A DNA stretch of 64,000 bases from Ornithinimicrobium sufpigmenti. GTDB lineage: Bacteria > Actinomycetota > Actinomycetes > Actinomycetales > Dermatophilaceae. Position numbers and translations under genes: made by a program. Position 1 is the stretch's first letter. Every line of letters begins with the position of its first letter. This document shows positions 43,405 to 51,472 of the stretch, piece after piece. Location: assembly GCF_004322775.1 (NCBI RefSeq), contig NZ_CP036403.1:1798001-1862000 (forward strand). The letters are read 5' to 3'. The notes under the pieces are model-generated. The model ran no database searches, was not told the origin of the DNA, and saw only the letters and a program-made list of their open reading frames with translations.

Positions 43405-44378
43405 GCGATCCACGCGCGACGGTCCTGATCAGCGAAAACCTGGCGGAGGCGATGCCGCAGCTGCCAGAGCGCTATCCAGACGTGGAGTTCCTGCGAGTGC
43501 CGCTACGCACGAACGCGTGGGACGACGGTTATGCACGGGCCAACGCCGTCTTCCGCAGCGCCATGGACGAGGACCTGTTCGAGGAGGTCCTGCGGACCGC
43601 TGAGGACCTGCGGTGGGTGCAGATCTCCGCGGCAGGGTTCGACTGGATGGGAGGTGACCTTCTCCAGCAGCGGGTGCGCCAGGGGCTGCAGGTCACCCGA
43701 TCCTGGAATTCCTACAACTCCTCGATGGCCGAGTACGTCATCGGTGCCATGCTGCTCATGGCGCGTGACTTCCCGGGGATGGCACGGGCCCAGGAACGCC
43801 GCGAGTGGGTCCGGGTGACCGGCCGGGAGGTCCGCGGCTCGACCGTCGGCATCTTCGGCACCGGCGCCATCGGCCGGGAGGTGGCCTGGCGCACGACCGC
43901 CCTTGGGGCGACCACCATCGGAATCAGTCGCAGCGGTGCCCCCGCGGAGGGCTTCCACGAGACCTTCCCCCGGGAGTCGATCGAGGAGGTGCTGCCCCGC
44001 TGCGACTACGTCGTCCTGGCGATGCCCCTGACGCCGGAGACGCGCAACACCTTCACCGCTGAACGGTTCGCCCTGATGAAGCAGGGGGCCATCCTGGTCA
44101 ACGTGGGGCGCGGCGCCCTCATCGACGACCAAGCGCTCATGGATGCGACGAGCTCCGGACAGATCGCAGGGGCCGTGCTGGACGCCTTCGTCGAGGAGCC
44201 CCTTCCCGAGGACAGCCCCCTGTGGTCTGCGTGCAACATCGTGGTGACCCCCCACTGCTCCTTCCGGACCGACCGCATCATGGACCGTCTGTGCGCCGAC
44301 TTCACCGAGAATCTGGATCGCTACCTCTCGGGACAGCCGCTCGAGGGGACCATGCGGGAGCCAGCGCTCGGCTACTGA
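43401..44378 (+). CDS. D-2-hydroxyacid dehydrogenase
   Basis: NAD(P)-dependent dehydrogenase of 325 residues: WVQISAAGFDWMG in the substrate domain, GSTVGIFGTGAIGREVAWR in the cofactor domain, catalytic Arg in VNVGRGALID, Glu in AFVEEPLPEDSPLW and His in VTPHCSFRTD. It is only distantly similar to the dehydrogenase at 29870-30889, so the cluster has one such enzyme on each arm. Last gene of the rightward arm. Confidence 0.87.
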   Translation: MSDPRATVLISENLAEAMPQLPERYPDVEFLRVPLRTNAWDDGYARANAVFRSAMDEDLFEEVLRTAEDLRWVQISAAGFDWMGGDLLQQRVRQGLQVTRSWNSYNSSMAEYVIGAMLLMARDFPGMARAQERREWVRVTGREVRGSTVGIFGTGAIGREVAWRTTALGATTIGISRSGAPAEGFHETFPRESIEEVLPRCDYVVLAMPLTPETRNTFTAERFALMKQGAILVNVGRGALIDDQALMDATSSGQIAGAVLDAFVEEPLPEDSPLWSACNIVVTPHCSFRTDRIMDRLCADFTENLDRYLSGQPLEGTMREPALGY

Positions 44379-44399
44379 GGCGGGCACGCGACCGGCGGT

Positions 44400-44415
44400 T
44401 GCCGTGCGGACGGCA
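44400..44415 (+). terminator. weak hairpin after the rightward arm
   Basis: TGCCGT-gcgg-ACGGCA, a 6-bp stem followed by CTTCTT, 22 bp after the stop at 44378 and between two convergent genes. Confidence 0.4.
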
Positions 44416-44425
44416 CTTCTTGTGA

Positions 44426-46360
44426 TCACCGACCGCGCGGCACCGTCGTGGGCGGTCCTGTCGAGGTGTCAGCTCGACCCTGGCCGGCGAGCGCCCAGCG
44501 CAGCGCGATGAGCACCGCCAGGCCGAGGGCGGGGAGCTCGCCCAGGGCCCACACCAACGCACCACCGAGCTGCTGGTCGGCGAGAGGATCTGCCAGCCAG
44601 GGCAGACCCGTTCCGGCGTAGTAGCCCGGCCCCGCCAGGTCCGCGCCGGTCCGGAGGGAAAGTCCGAGGACGCCGTAGAACAGCACCGAGGGCAGCAGCA
44701 GGACCAGACGGATGCCGGGAGGAGGCCGGAGGGGGCCGGGGTCGGTGCCGATGAGCGCGTTGGTGAGGAGGTACCCCGCGAGGGAGAGGTAGAGCACGAC
44801 GACCAGGTTGGTCACGGGGCTGGCAAGGGCCAGCCCGTGGAGCGGGGTGAGGTAGAGCAGCGCCACCGCGGCCACGATGTGCACGGCGGCCACGAGCGGG
44901 GTGACCAGCACCCGGCCGACCCTGCTGTGCAGGAGGGCCAGCAGCCACTCGCGCGGGCCGTCGGAGCCGTCGTCCCGACGGGGCAGCGCCCGCAGCGCCA
45001 GCGTGACCGGCGCGGCGCCTGCATAGGCGACCGGCAGCACGACCGCGAGCAGCAGGTGCTGGGCCACGTGCGCGCTGAACTGGACAGAGCCGTAGACCGC
45101 CAGCCCGCCATTGGTCGCCCACGCGAAGCCGACGATCCCGACGACCGCGCTGGTCGTGCGGCGCACCGGCCAGGCCTGGCCGCGGGACCGGAGGGTGAGC
45201 ACCCAGCGCAGGTAGACGACGAGCGCAGACCCGGCGATCAGCAGGGTGACCGGTTCGATGCGCACCTGCGTGAGGTAGGTCAGGACGCCGGGAGCCGGCG
45301 GAGCGGCATACCCGGTCAGCTGTCCAGACACATCGGTCGCGGGCACGCTGGCGGTCTGAGGGGGGTCGGTGCGGGCCAGCGCGACCGACAGGCCCATCAC
45401 GGCAGCCATGAGCACGACCTCGCCGGCGGCGAGCCGCCCGAAGGCACGGGGCCGTCCACGCTCCAGCAGCGGCAGGGTCAGCCGTCGGTGCGCCGTCCCC
45501 AGGACGCCCAGCCACCCGAGCAGGACCACCTTGGTGAGCACGATGAGGCCCCAGCCGGAGCTGAAGATGTCCCCGGGGCCGTCGATGCGGACGACCAGGC
45601 TGACCACCCCGGAGTAGGTCAGGACGGCGTAGGACCACAGGGCGAGGGTGGAGTATCGCGTCGTCCACGGGACCAGCTGCTCCGCGTCGTGGCCCCGCGC
45701 GAGGACCAGCACGAGGACGAGCAGGCCTCCGACCCAGACGCAGGCGGCGCCGGTATGCAGCCACATCCCCAGCACGGCCGTGCCGTGGCCCTGCGTGCCC
45801 CCGGCGTGCCCCAACCCGGCCAGCTGCAGCAGCGCCACACCGGCCAGCAGGAGCGCGATCCATGCCTCGCCGGGGCCGCGGGCGACGAGGGCGGCGACGG
45901 CGACCAGGGCGGTGGTGAGGGTGGCCGCGGCCAGCGTTCGACCGCTGCTCAGGTCGAGGAAGTCGGTGAGGTGCACCATCACCTCGCTGGTCGGCCAGCC
46001 ACCGGCCACGTCCAGGAAGGTCAGCAGCAGCTGGCCGCCCTGGAGCACCGCCCACGCCGCGGCGGCGCAGGTCGCCAGGTTGCGCAGCCTGACCCAGGTC
46101 GGGGCGGGCGGATGGGCCGCCGGCACCACCGTGATGCCGACGACCAGGGCGCCGACGGCCAGCGCCGCCGCGGCCCGGGACAGGGCGGTGACGGCCGGCA
46201 GCCCCCAGCGGACGACCGGCCCGGGGTCGCCGAGAACGGGCGGGGCAGCGGCCCCGGTGGCCCAGACGGCCAGGACGAGCGACCCCAGCAGGGCCACCCC
46301 CGCGGCGACCACGAGGGTGCGCCCTCCGGCGTCCCCGCTGCCGCCGGCTCTGGTGACCAC
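44426..46360 (-). CDS. CopD-CtaG fusion membrane protein
   Basis: Polytopic membrane protein of 644 residues with some fourteen or more helices. The N-terminal half contains a CopD-type copper-resistance domain (GMWLHTGAACVWVGGLLVLV, YSTLALWSYAVLTYSGVVSL, TKVVLLGWLGVLGTAHRRL). The C-terminal half is CtaG-like (FSAHVAQHLLLAVVLPVAYA, AVHIVAAVALLYLTPLHGLA, YYAGTGLPWLADPLADQQLG). This fusion is known in actinobacteria and points to copper delivery to oxidases. The GTG at 46360 lies seven bases after a minus-strand TACGGT, so a leaderless start is likely; a GTG at 46384 is the alternative. Confidence 0.85.
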   Translation of the reverse strand: MVTRAGGSGDAGGRTLVVAAGVALLGSLVLAVWATGAAAPPVLGDPGPVVRWGLPAVTALSRAAAALAVGALVVGITVVPAAHPPAPTWVRLRNLATCAAAAWAVLQGGQLLLTFLDVAGGWPTSEVMVHLTDFLDLSSGRTLAAATLTTALVAVAALVARGPGEAWIALLLAGVALLQLAGLGHAGGTQGHGTAVLGMWLHTGAACVWVGGLLVLVLVLARGHDAEQLVPWTTRYSTLALWSYAVLTYSGVVSLVVRIDGPGDIFSSGWGLIVLTKVVLLGWLGVLGTAHRRLTLPLLERGRPRAFGRLAAGEVVLMAAVMGLSVALARTDPPQTASVPATDVSGQLTGYAAPPAPGVLTYLTQVRIEPVTLLIAGSALVVYLRWVLTLRSRGQAWPVRRTTSAVVGIVGFAWATNGGLAVYGSVQFSAHVAQHLLLAVVLPVAYAGAAPVTLALRALPRRDDGSDGPREWLLALLHSRVGRVLVTPLVAAVHIVAAVALLYLTPLHGLALASPVTNLVVVLYLSLAGYLLTNALIGTDPGPLRPPPGIRLVLLLPSVLFYGVLGLSLRTGADLAGPGYYAGTGLPWLADPLADQQLGGALVWALGELPALGLAVLIALRWALAGQGRADTSTGPPTTVPRGR

Positions 46361-46367
46361 GACGTCG

Positions 46368-46373
46368 ACCGTA
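46368..46373 (-). promoter_or_regulatory. -10 element of a leaderless CopD-CtaG transcript
   Basis: TACGGT on the minus strand, seven bases before the GTG at 46360. Confidence 0.45.
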
Positions 46374-46517
46374 CCTGCAGTCACCGCCGCGTCGCGGGCC
46401 GACGTCCGCATGGAAAAGCCGTGGACACGACGCGTCGGGCCGACCATGCTGGGGCGGCCCGCGTGCGCCATGAGCGCTCCGGCGCGGGCCGACCACTTTC
46501 CCTGACAGGAGTTTTCC

Positions 46518-47534
46518 ATGCCCACCGCCCCCAGCATCGACGTCCAGACCCTCACGGCCGCCGCCGAGCGTGGCAGTTTCAGCGGCCTGGTGGCGCTGGA
46601 CGTGCCGGGGCGCGAGCCCGTCATCCACGCCTTCGGCCACGCGCACCGGGGGCTGGCGGTGCCCCATACCCGCTCCACCCGCTATGCGCTGGCCAGCGGC
46701 GGCAAGACCTTCACCGCGCTCGCGGTCCTGCGCCTGGTCGAGGACGGGGCGCTGCGGCTGGGCGACCCGGTGCGGCCGGTCCTCGGCTACGACCTGCCCC
46801 TCGTCGACGACGCGGTGACGGTCGAGCACCTGCTGACGCACACCTCCGGCATGGGTGACTACCTGGACGAGTCGGCGGGGTGGGAGAGCGACGACTACGT
46901 GCTCCAGGTGCCGGTGCACACCCTGACCGACACCGAGGCGTTCGTCCCGGTGATCGACGGGGTCGAGCAGGCCTTCGCGCCGGGGGAGCGGTTCGCCTAC
47001 TGCAACGGCGGCTATGTGCTGCTCGCCCTCGTCGTGCAGCGGGTCAGCGGGCAGTCCTACCACTCCTACGTCGAGCAGGAGGTATGCCGTCGCGCCGGCC
47101 TGGGTGCGACCGGGTTCCTGCGCAGCGACGAGCTCCCCGGTGACGCGGCGCTCGGCTACCTCTACGACGACGGCCTGCGCACCAACGTCCTGCACCTGCC
47201 GGTCGTCGGCAACGGGGACGGTGGCATCTACTCCACCGCCGAGGACCTGCACCGCTTCTGGGGCGCCCTCGCTGACGGCAAGGTGGTGGGGGAGCAGATG
47301 CTGCAGGCGTTGACCGCGCCGCGGCACGACGTGCCCGACGAGGGCCTGCGCTATGCCGCCGGACTGTGGCTGCACGAGTCGGCGCCGCTGTGGGTGATGG
47401 AGGGCGCCGACGCCGGCGTCTCCTTCCGCTCCACCCACGACCCCGCCACCGGCGCGACCCTCAGCGTGCTCGGCAACACCTCAGACGGCGCCTGGCCGGT
47501 CATCGGCGAGCTGGCGGACCTGCTCGCCGGCTGA
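46518..47534 (+). CDS. serine hydrolase of the beta-lactamase/PBP (AmpC) family
   Basis: Protein of 338 residues with the SxxK motif SGGK (YALASGGKTFTALAVLRLVE), the YxN motif in RFAYCNGGYVLLALVVQRVS and GMGDYLDES and HTSGMGDY loops typical of class C-like esterases and peptidases. No signal peptide, so a cytosolic esterase or D-amino-acid peptidase is more likely than a true beta-lactamase. AGGAG precedes the ATG. It diverges from the CopD-CtaG gene. Confidence 0.87.
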   Translation: MPTAPSIDVQTLTAAAERGSFSGLVALDVPGREPVIHAFGHAHRGLAVPHTRSTRYALASGGKTFTALAVLRLVEDGALRLGDPVRPVLGYDLPLVDDAVTVEHLLTHTSGMGDYLDESAGWESDDYVLQVPVHTLTDTEAFVPVIDGVEQAFAPGERFAYCNGGYVLLALVVQRVSGQSYHSYVEQEVCRRAGLGATGFLRSDELPGDAALGYLYDDGLRTNVLHLPVVGNGDGGIYSTAEDLHRFWGALADGKVVGEQMLQALTAPRHDVPDEGLRYAAGLWLHESAPLWVMEGADAGVSFRSTHDPATGATLSVLGNTSDGAWPVIGELADLLAG

Positions 47535-47541
47535 CCGGCAG

Positions 47542-47579
47542 GTGAGGAACGTGCGCCTGGTCGTGTGAGGAACGTGCGC
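47542..47579. repeat. 15-bp direct repeat between convergent genes
   Basis: GTGAGGAACGTGCGC occurs at 47542-47556 and 47565-47579 (23-bp period) in the 49-bp gap between the serine hydrolase and the SpoIID-type gene. Confidence 0.6.
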
Positions 47580-47583
47580 TCGG

Positions 47584-50049
47584 TCAGCGGAGGTACTCGG
47601 AGAGCAGCTCCAGCGTCGCGTCCGTCACCACGGTGGAACCGCCCAGCACGTAGATCGACTGCGGGTTCTGGCGGGTCAGCGCCGCCGCGGTCGCACCACG
47701 CACCCGGTCGTTGGCGGTGAGCACCATGGCCACCCCGTGCAGCCCGCCGGCGACGGCCGCGCCGACGAGGGCGTCGGGGAAGTCCTGGGCGGAGGCGACG
47801 TAGGCCGGCGTCCGGCCGGCGGGGAACTGCGCGGCGATCCTGGCCATGGTGGCGTAGCGGTCGTCGCCGGCCAGCCGGCGGTAGGTGCCGCTGGTCGAGT
47901 GAGAGGCCGCCTGCTGGGCCACGGCGTCCGAGACCGCGCCCGAGCCGCCGAGCACGACGATCTCCTGGGCGTCCAACCGGCGCAGCTGGTCGACGGTGGC
48001 CTGGTCGAGCCGGTCCTGCCGGGTCAGCAGCAACGGCATGTGCTCGTGCCCGGCCAGGGCCGCGCCGGCCAGCGCGTCCGGGTAGTCCTCGCCGCTGGCC
48101 AGGTAGACCCGCGCCCGGCCGGCGGGGTAGTACGCGGCCATCGCCGCGGCCGTCGCGTAGCGGTTCGTGCCGCCGACGCGGGTCAGGTCGCGGTTGCGGG
48201 TGAGGTCGCGCAGCTGGTCCGCCACCTCCGTGGCGACCGCGCCCGGTCCGCCGACCACCACGACGCGGGCCGGGTTCAGGCGCTGCAGCGCGGACAGGGT
48301 CGGCCCCGGGAGGCCGTCCGGACGGGTGAGGAGCACCGGCGCGTCATACACGCCGGCCCGTGCGGCGGCAGTCAGCGCGTCGGGGTAGTCCCGCCCGCTG
48401 ACGACGTAGACGACGCTGACGTTCCTGCCCCACGCGCGGCTGGCCTCGGCCGCGGTGTCGTACCGGTCCTCGCCAGAGATCCGCTCCACGGTGCCGCTGG
48501 CGGTCGGCTCCAGGGTGAAGTAGTGCGAGGACAGCCCGTTGGCGTTGGCCGGCCACGGGTTGGACATCTGCAGCCCGCCGCCGGAGGCGTAGGCCCAGGT
48601 GTAGTGGCCGGCTGCCGTGAAACCCTCGACCCGGGCATCCAGCACCCGGCCGCCCCACTCGCCATGCCCGTCGCGGCGCAGGATCTGGACCCGCTCGACA
48701 CGGTGGATGTTGTAGCGCTGCTCCAGGTTGCGGACCGGCAGCTGAGCCGTCCAGGAGCTGCGGGGGTTGTTGACGACCGCGTCGTACGGGTCGTCCTGGG
48801 CCACGAGGTAGCCGTGCCCCGCGCCGCCCACTGTGGTGTGCCCACCGGTGGAGGAGGAGTACATGGTGGTGGCCAGCTGCGGCGCGCCACCGCCGAAGTT
48901 GTAGGTGAGCACCTGGCCCTGCGTGGCGTTCACCGCGGCCGTGCTGTTGGCGTGCTCGTACCAGGTCAGCGTGCCGTCGGCGTTGCGCGCACCCATGCCG
49001 CGGTAGGCCTGGCAGGCGGTGGTGTCGCAGGTGTCGTAGTGGGCGGTGCCGCCCGCGCCGCGCAGGGCGTAGGAGCGGGCCGCGACGGCCTGGGCCTTGA
49101 GCGCCTCCGCGTGGAAGGACACCGGCATCTCGGCCATCGTCACCGAGCGCAGGTAGTGCTGCATCGGCAGGTGGTTGACCGTGATCAGGCTGGTCGTCCC
49201 GCGGAAGGTGGCGGTCAGCGTGCCGCGGTAGGCGCGCACCGAGCCGCCCGGCAGGTAGAGGTCGACGCTGCCCTCGGTCGGTGAGCTGAACGACACGGGG
49301 CAGGACTGCGACATACCCGACGGCCAGGCGGCGCGCCAGGTGCCGCCGCTGTCCAGGCCCTCGAGCGTGCACCCGGCCGCGGACGCGCTGGTCGCACGCA
49401 CCCGCCACTGGCTGAAGCCAGAGGGCAGCTGGTATGTCGTGCCGCCGGGGGCGCTGCTCACCACCAGTCCGGGCCGGTGGGCGACGCGCGTGACGCCGTC
49501 GTTGTCGATGGTGATGCCGATCCGGATGGTGCCGGTGGAGCGGGTCTCCAGGTTGGTGCCCGGGTAGTAGAACGCGAGGATCTGCTGGTGCGTCAGCCCG
49601 GCCAGGCCGGCGCCGTGGGCGCCGTACTGGGACATGCCGATCCCGTGGCCGAAGCCTCCGCCGGTCACCTGGTAGACGCCGTCGGCCGGACGCGGGTAGA
49701 CCTCGGCCCCCGGCTGCGGGGCGGGCAGGGAGGTGATCCCGCTCTCGACGACGGGCTGGGGCGTGCCGATCAGGTCGTCTCCTTGGGTGAGGACGCCGTG
49801 CCGCTGGTCGATCTCGAGCACCGGCGCGCCGTCGTCGAGGACGGGGCCCGCGTCAGGGGAGGGTGGCTGGTCGGGGGACGGCTGCTGGTCAGGCGAGAGC
49901 TGGTCTGGCGTGACCTGCTCCGGCGCAGCCGGCGCAAGGGTCTCCGGGGCGGCGGTCGCGGTCGCGGCGTCCTCGCCGTCGGCGGCGACCACCGTGGGGG
50001 TCAGGACCAGAGTGAGGGCGGTGCAGAGGGCAAGCAGAGAGCGGCGCAT
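47584..50049 (-). CDS. secreted SpoIID/LytB-domain protein with three cell-wall-binding repeats (CWB2)
   Basis: Secreted protein of 821 residues. Signal peptide 1-22 (LLALCTALTLVLTPTVVAA), then a Pro/Asp-rich linker, then a SpoIID/LytB domain (about 125-470) with FGHGIGMSQYGAHG, MAEMPVSFHAEALKAQAVAA and YALRGAGG, the lytic transglycosylase-like core. From about 527 three CWB2 repeats follow (RISGEDRYDTAAEASRAWG, RVGGTNRYATAAAMAAYYP, RLAGDDRYATMARIAAQFP), each with a VVVVGGPGAV-like strand, which bind secondary cell-wall polymers. It should sit in the cell wall and modify or bind peptidoglycan. AGGAG lies a little before the ATG. Confidence 0.9.
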   Translation of the reverse strand: MRRSLLALCTALTLVLTPTVVAADGEDAATATAAPETLAPAAPEQVTPDQLSPDQQPSPDQPPSPDAGPVLDDGAPVLEIDQRHGVLTQGDDLIGTPQPVVESGITSLPAPQPGAEVYPRPADGVYQVTGGGFGHGIGMSQYGAHGAGLAGLTHQQILAFYYPGTNLETRSTGTIRIGITIDNDGVTRVAHRPGLVVSSAPGGTTYQLPSGFSQWRVRATSASAAGCTLEGLDSGGTWRAAWPSGMSQSCPVSFSSPTEGSVDLYLPGGSVRAYRGTLTATFRGTTSLITVNHLPMQHYLRSVTMAEMPVSFHAEALKAQAVAARSYALRGAGGTAHYDTCDTTACQAYRGMGARNADGTLTWYEHANSTAAVNATQGQVLTYNFGGGAPQLATTMYSSSTGGHTTVGGAGHGYLVAQDDPYDAVVNNPRSSWTAQLPVRNLEQRYNIHRVERVQILRRDGHGEWGGRVLDARVEGFTAAGHYTWAYASGGGLQMSNPWPANANGLSSHYFTLEPTASGTVERISGEDRYDTAAEASRAWGRNVSVVYVVSGRDYPDALTAAARAGVYDAPVLLTRPDGLPGPTLSALQRLNPARVVVVGGPGAVATEVADQLRDLTRNRDLTRVGGTNRYATAAAMAAYYPAGRARVYLASGEDYPDALAGAALAGHEHMPLLLTRQDRLDQATVDQLRRLDAQEIVVLGGSGAVSDAVAQQAASHSTSGTYRRLAGDDRYATMARIAAQFPAGRTPAYVASAQDFPDALVGAAVAGGLHGVAMVLTANDRVRGATAAALTRQNPQSIYVLGGSTVVTDATLELLSEYLR

Positions 50050-50230
50050 GGTGATGGGACTCCTGGGACTGGGCGCGACCGGGACAGGGTCGACCGGAAC
50101 AGCATGCGCTAGCCGTGACGGATGTTGCAAGAGTGACCGGCGAAATACACCGCCGTAGTTCGAGGCCAGCGTGTGCGGGCGACCGGCGCCCGGTAGCGCT
50201 GCGTGACGCCCGGTGGCGTGGCCCGCGGCA

Positions 50231-50236
50231 TACCCT
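50231..50236 (+). promoter_or_regulatory. -10 element of a leaderless beta-lactamase-like transcript
   Basis: TACCCT ends six bases before the ATG at 50243; it overlaps a GGCATACC octamer (50227-50234), as does the EamA -10 at 10072. Confidence 0.55.
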
Positions 50237-50242
50237 GGCCGC

Positions 50243-51403
50243 ATGAGCGTCGGTCGCGCGCACGAGCTGGACGCGGTGATGCAGCGCGTCTGGGCGGGCT
50301 CTCCCGCGTCCGGTGCGGTGTGGGCGGTCGCCTGGGGGCCTCGGGAGACCCGGCAGGTGGTCACCGGATCGGCCGGCGGGCTGTCGCAGGATGCGATCCT
50401 GCGCCTCTCGTCGGTCACCAAGCTCATCGGAACCGTCGCGACACTCGCCCTCGCAGACGCTGGGGTGATCCAGCTCGACGACCCGATCGCTCGGTGGGTG
50501 CCGGCCTGGGCGGACCGTCGGGTGCTCCGCGAGCGGCACGCGCGGCTGGACGACACCGTGCCCGCGGAGCGCGACGTGACCGTGCGGGACCTGCTGCTGA
50601 TGGGGTTCGGTCTCGGCTACGACCTGGCCGCGGACGCCGACGACGAGCTGGCCCGGGCCAGCGAGCGCGGGGGGATCCTGTCCTCGTGGCTCTGTCCCGG
50701 GATCGACCGGGCGGCTTGGGTCGAACGCACCGCCGCGCTGCCGATGGCCCACCAGCCGGGTGCCGGATGGCTCTACCAGACCTCCTACGACGCCCTCACC
50801 CTCGTGCTGGAGGCGGCGACCGGGCTCCCGGCGGAACGTCTGCTGCGGGATGCGGTCCTGGACCGGCTCGGGATGGGCGAGACCGCATACTCCCTGCGCG
50901 AGGACCAGCTGCCGCGCGTGCCCGCGCTCTTCTTCCCCGACGACCAGGGAGGTATGCAGCTCGCGGCCCCGGCGGGGGACCGGTCGCTGCTGACAGCACC
51001 GGACTTCCCCAGCCTGTCCACCGGGCTGCTGTCGACGGTGGGGGACATGGCCGTCTTCGCCCAGCTGCTGCTCGACGGCGCGTTGGGTGCCGACGGGCGC
51101 GTGGTGTCGTCCTCGGCCGTCCGCTCGATGGCCAGCCCAGCCCTGATCGGGGCGGCGCGGGAGATGGCTGGCGAGTTCCTCGACGCCGGCCTGGACTGGG
51201 GTCTGGGCGCCGCCGTCGACGACGAGGGGCGGTTCGGGTGGGACGGGGGCACGGGCACCTCGCTGTGGGTCGACCCGACGGCGGGGACCGCCGCCGTGCT
51301 GCTGACCGGGTTGGGTATGGGAGGCCCCACGCCACCGGTGTGGCTGACGCAGTTCTGGGAGGCCGTCCGTTCGGCGCCGTGGACGTGCGCTGGAGGTGAC
51401 TGA
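50243..51403 (+). CDS. serine hydrolase of the beta-lactamase/PBP family
   Basis: Protein of 386 residues with SxxK in LSSVTKLIGTVATLALADAG, a degenerate second motif YQTSYDALTLVLEAATG, and the C-terminal strand motif GWDGGTGTSLWVDP replacing KTG. HARLDDTVPAERDVTVRDLL is the usual active-site-lid region of the esterase group. No signal peptide. It is distantly related to the protein at 46518-47534. Confidence 0.87.
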   Translation: MSVGRAHELDAVMQRVWAGSPASGAVWAVAWGPRETRQVVTGSAGGLSQDAILRLSSVTKLIGTVATLALADAGVIQLDDPIARWVPAWADRRVLRERHARLDDTVPAERDVTVRDLLLMGFGLGYDLAADADDELARASERGGILSSWLCPGIDRAAWVERTAALPMAHQPGAGWLYQTSYDALTLVLEAATGLPAERLLRDAVLDRLGMGETAYSLREDQLPRVPALFFPDDQGGMQLAAPAGDRSLLTAPDFPSLSTGLLSTVGDMAVFAQLLLDGALGADGRVVSSSAVRSMASPALIGAAREMAGEFLDAGLDWGLGAAVDDEGRFGWDGGTGTSLWVDPTAGTAAVLLTGLGMGGPTPPVWLTQFWEAVRSAPWTCAGGD

Positions 51404-51459
51404 GGTGTCCGCCGGGTGAACCTTGCGGGTGTCAGCACCGGTTTGGGCACCAGGGGCAA

Positions 51460-51465
51460 TACGGT
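51460..51465 (+). promoter_or_regulatory. -10 element of a leaderless transporter transcript
   Basis: TACGGT ends seven bases before the GTG at 51473 and is the reason for choosing that start. Confidence 0.45.
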
Positions 51466-51472
51466 GGGGGCC

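Noticed and set aside
44469..47438. Very long open frame (about 990 codons) on the minus strand
   Set aside because: It is a GC-frame shadow spanning the CopD-CtaG gene, its promoter and the serine hydrolase in antisense; its composition is Arg/Gly/Pro noise.
46518..51403. Beta-lactamase resistance genes
   Set aside because: Both serine-hydrolase proteins lack signal peptides and a canonical KTG motif; esterase/peptidase-type members of the fold are more likely.
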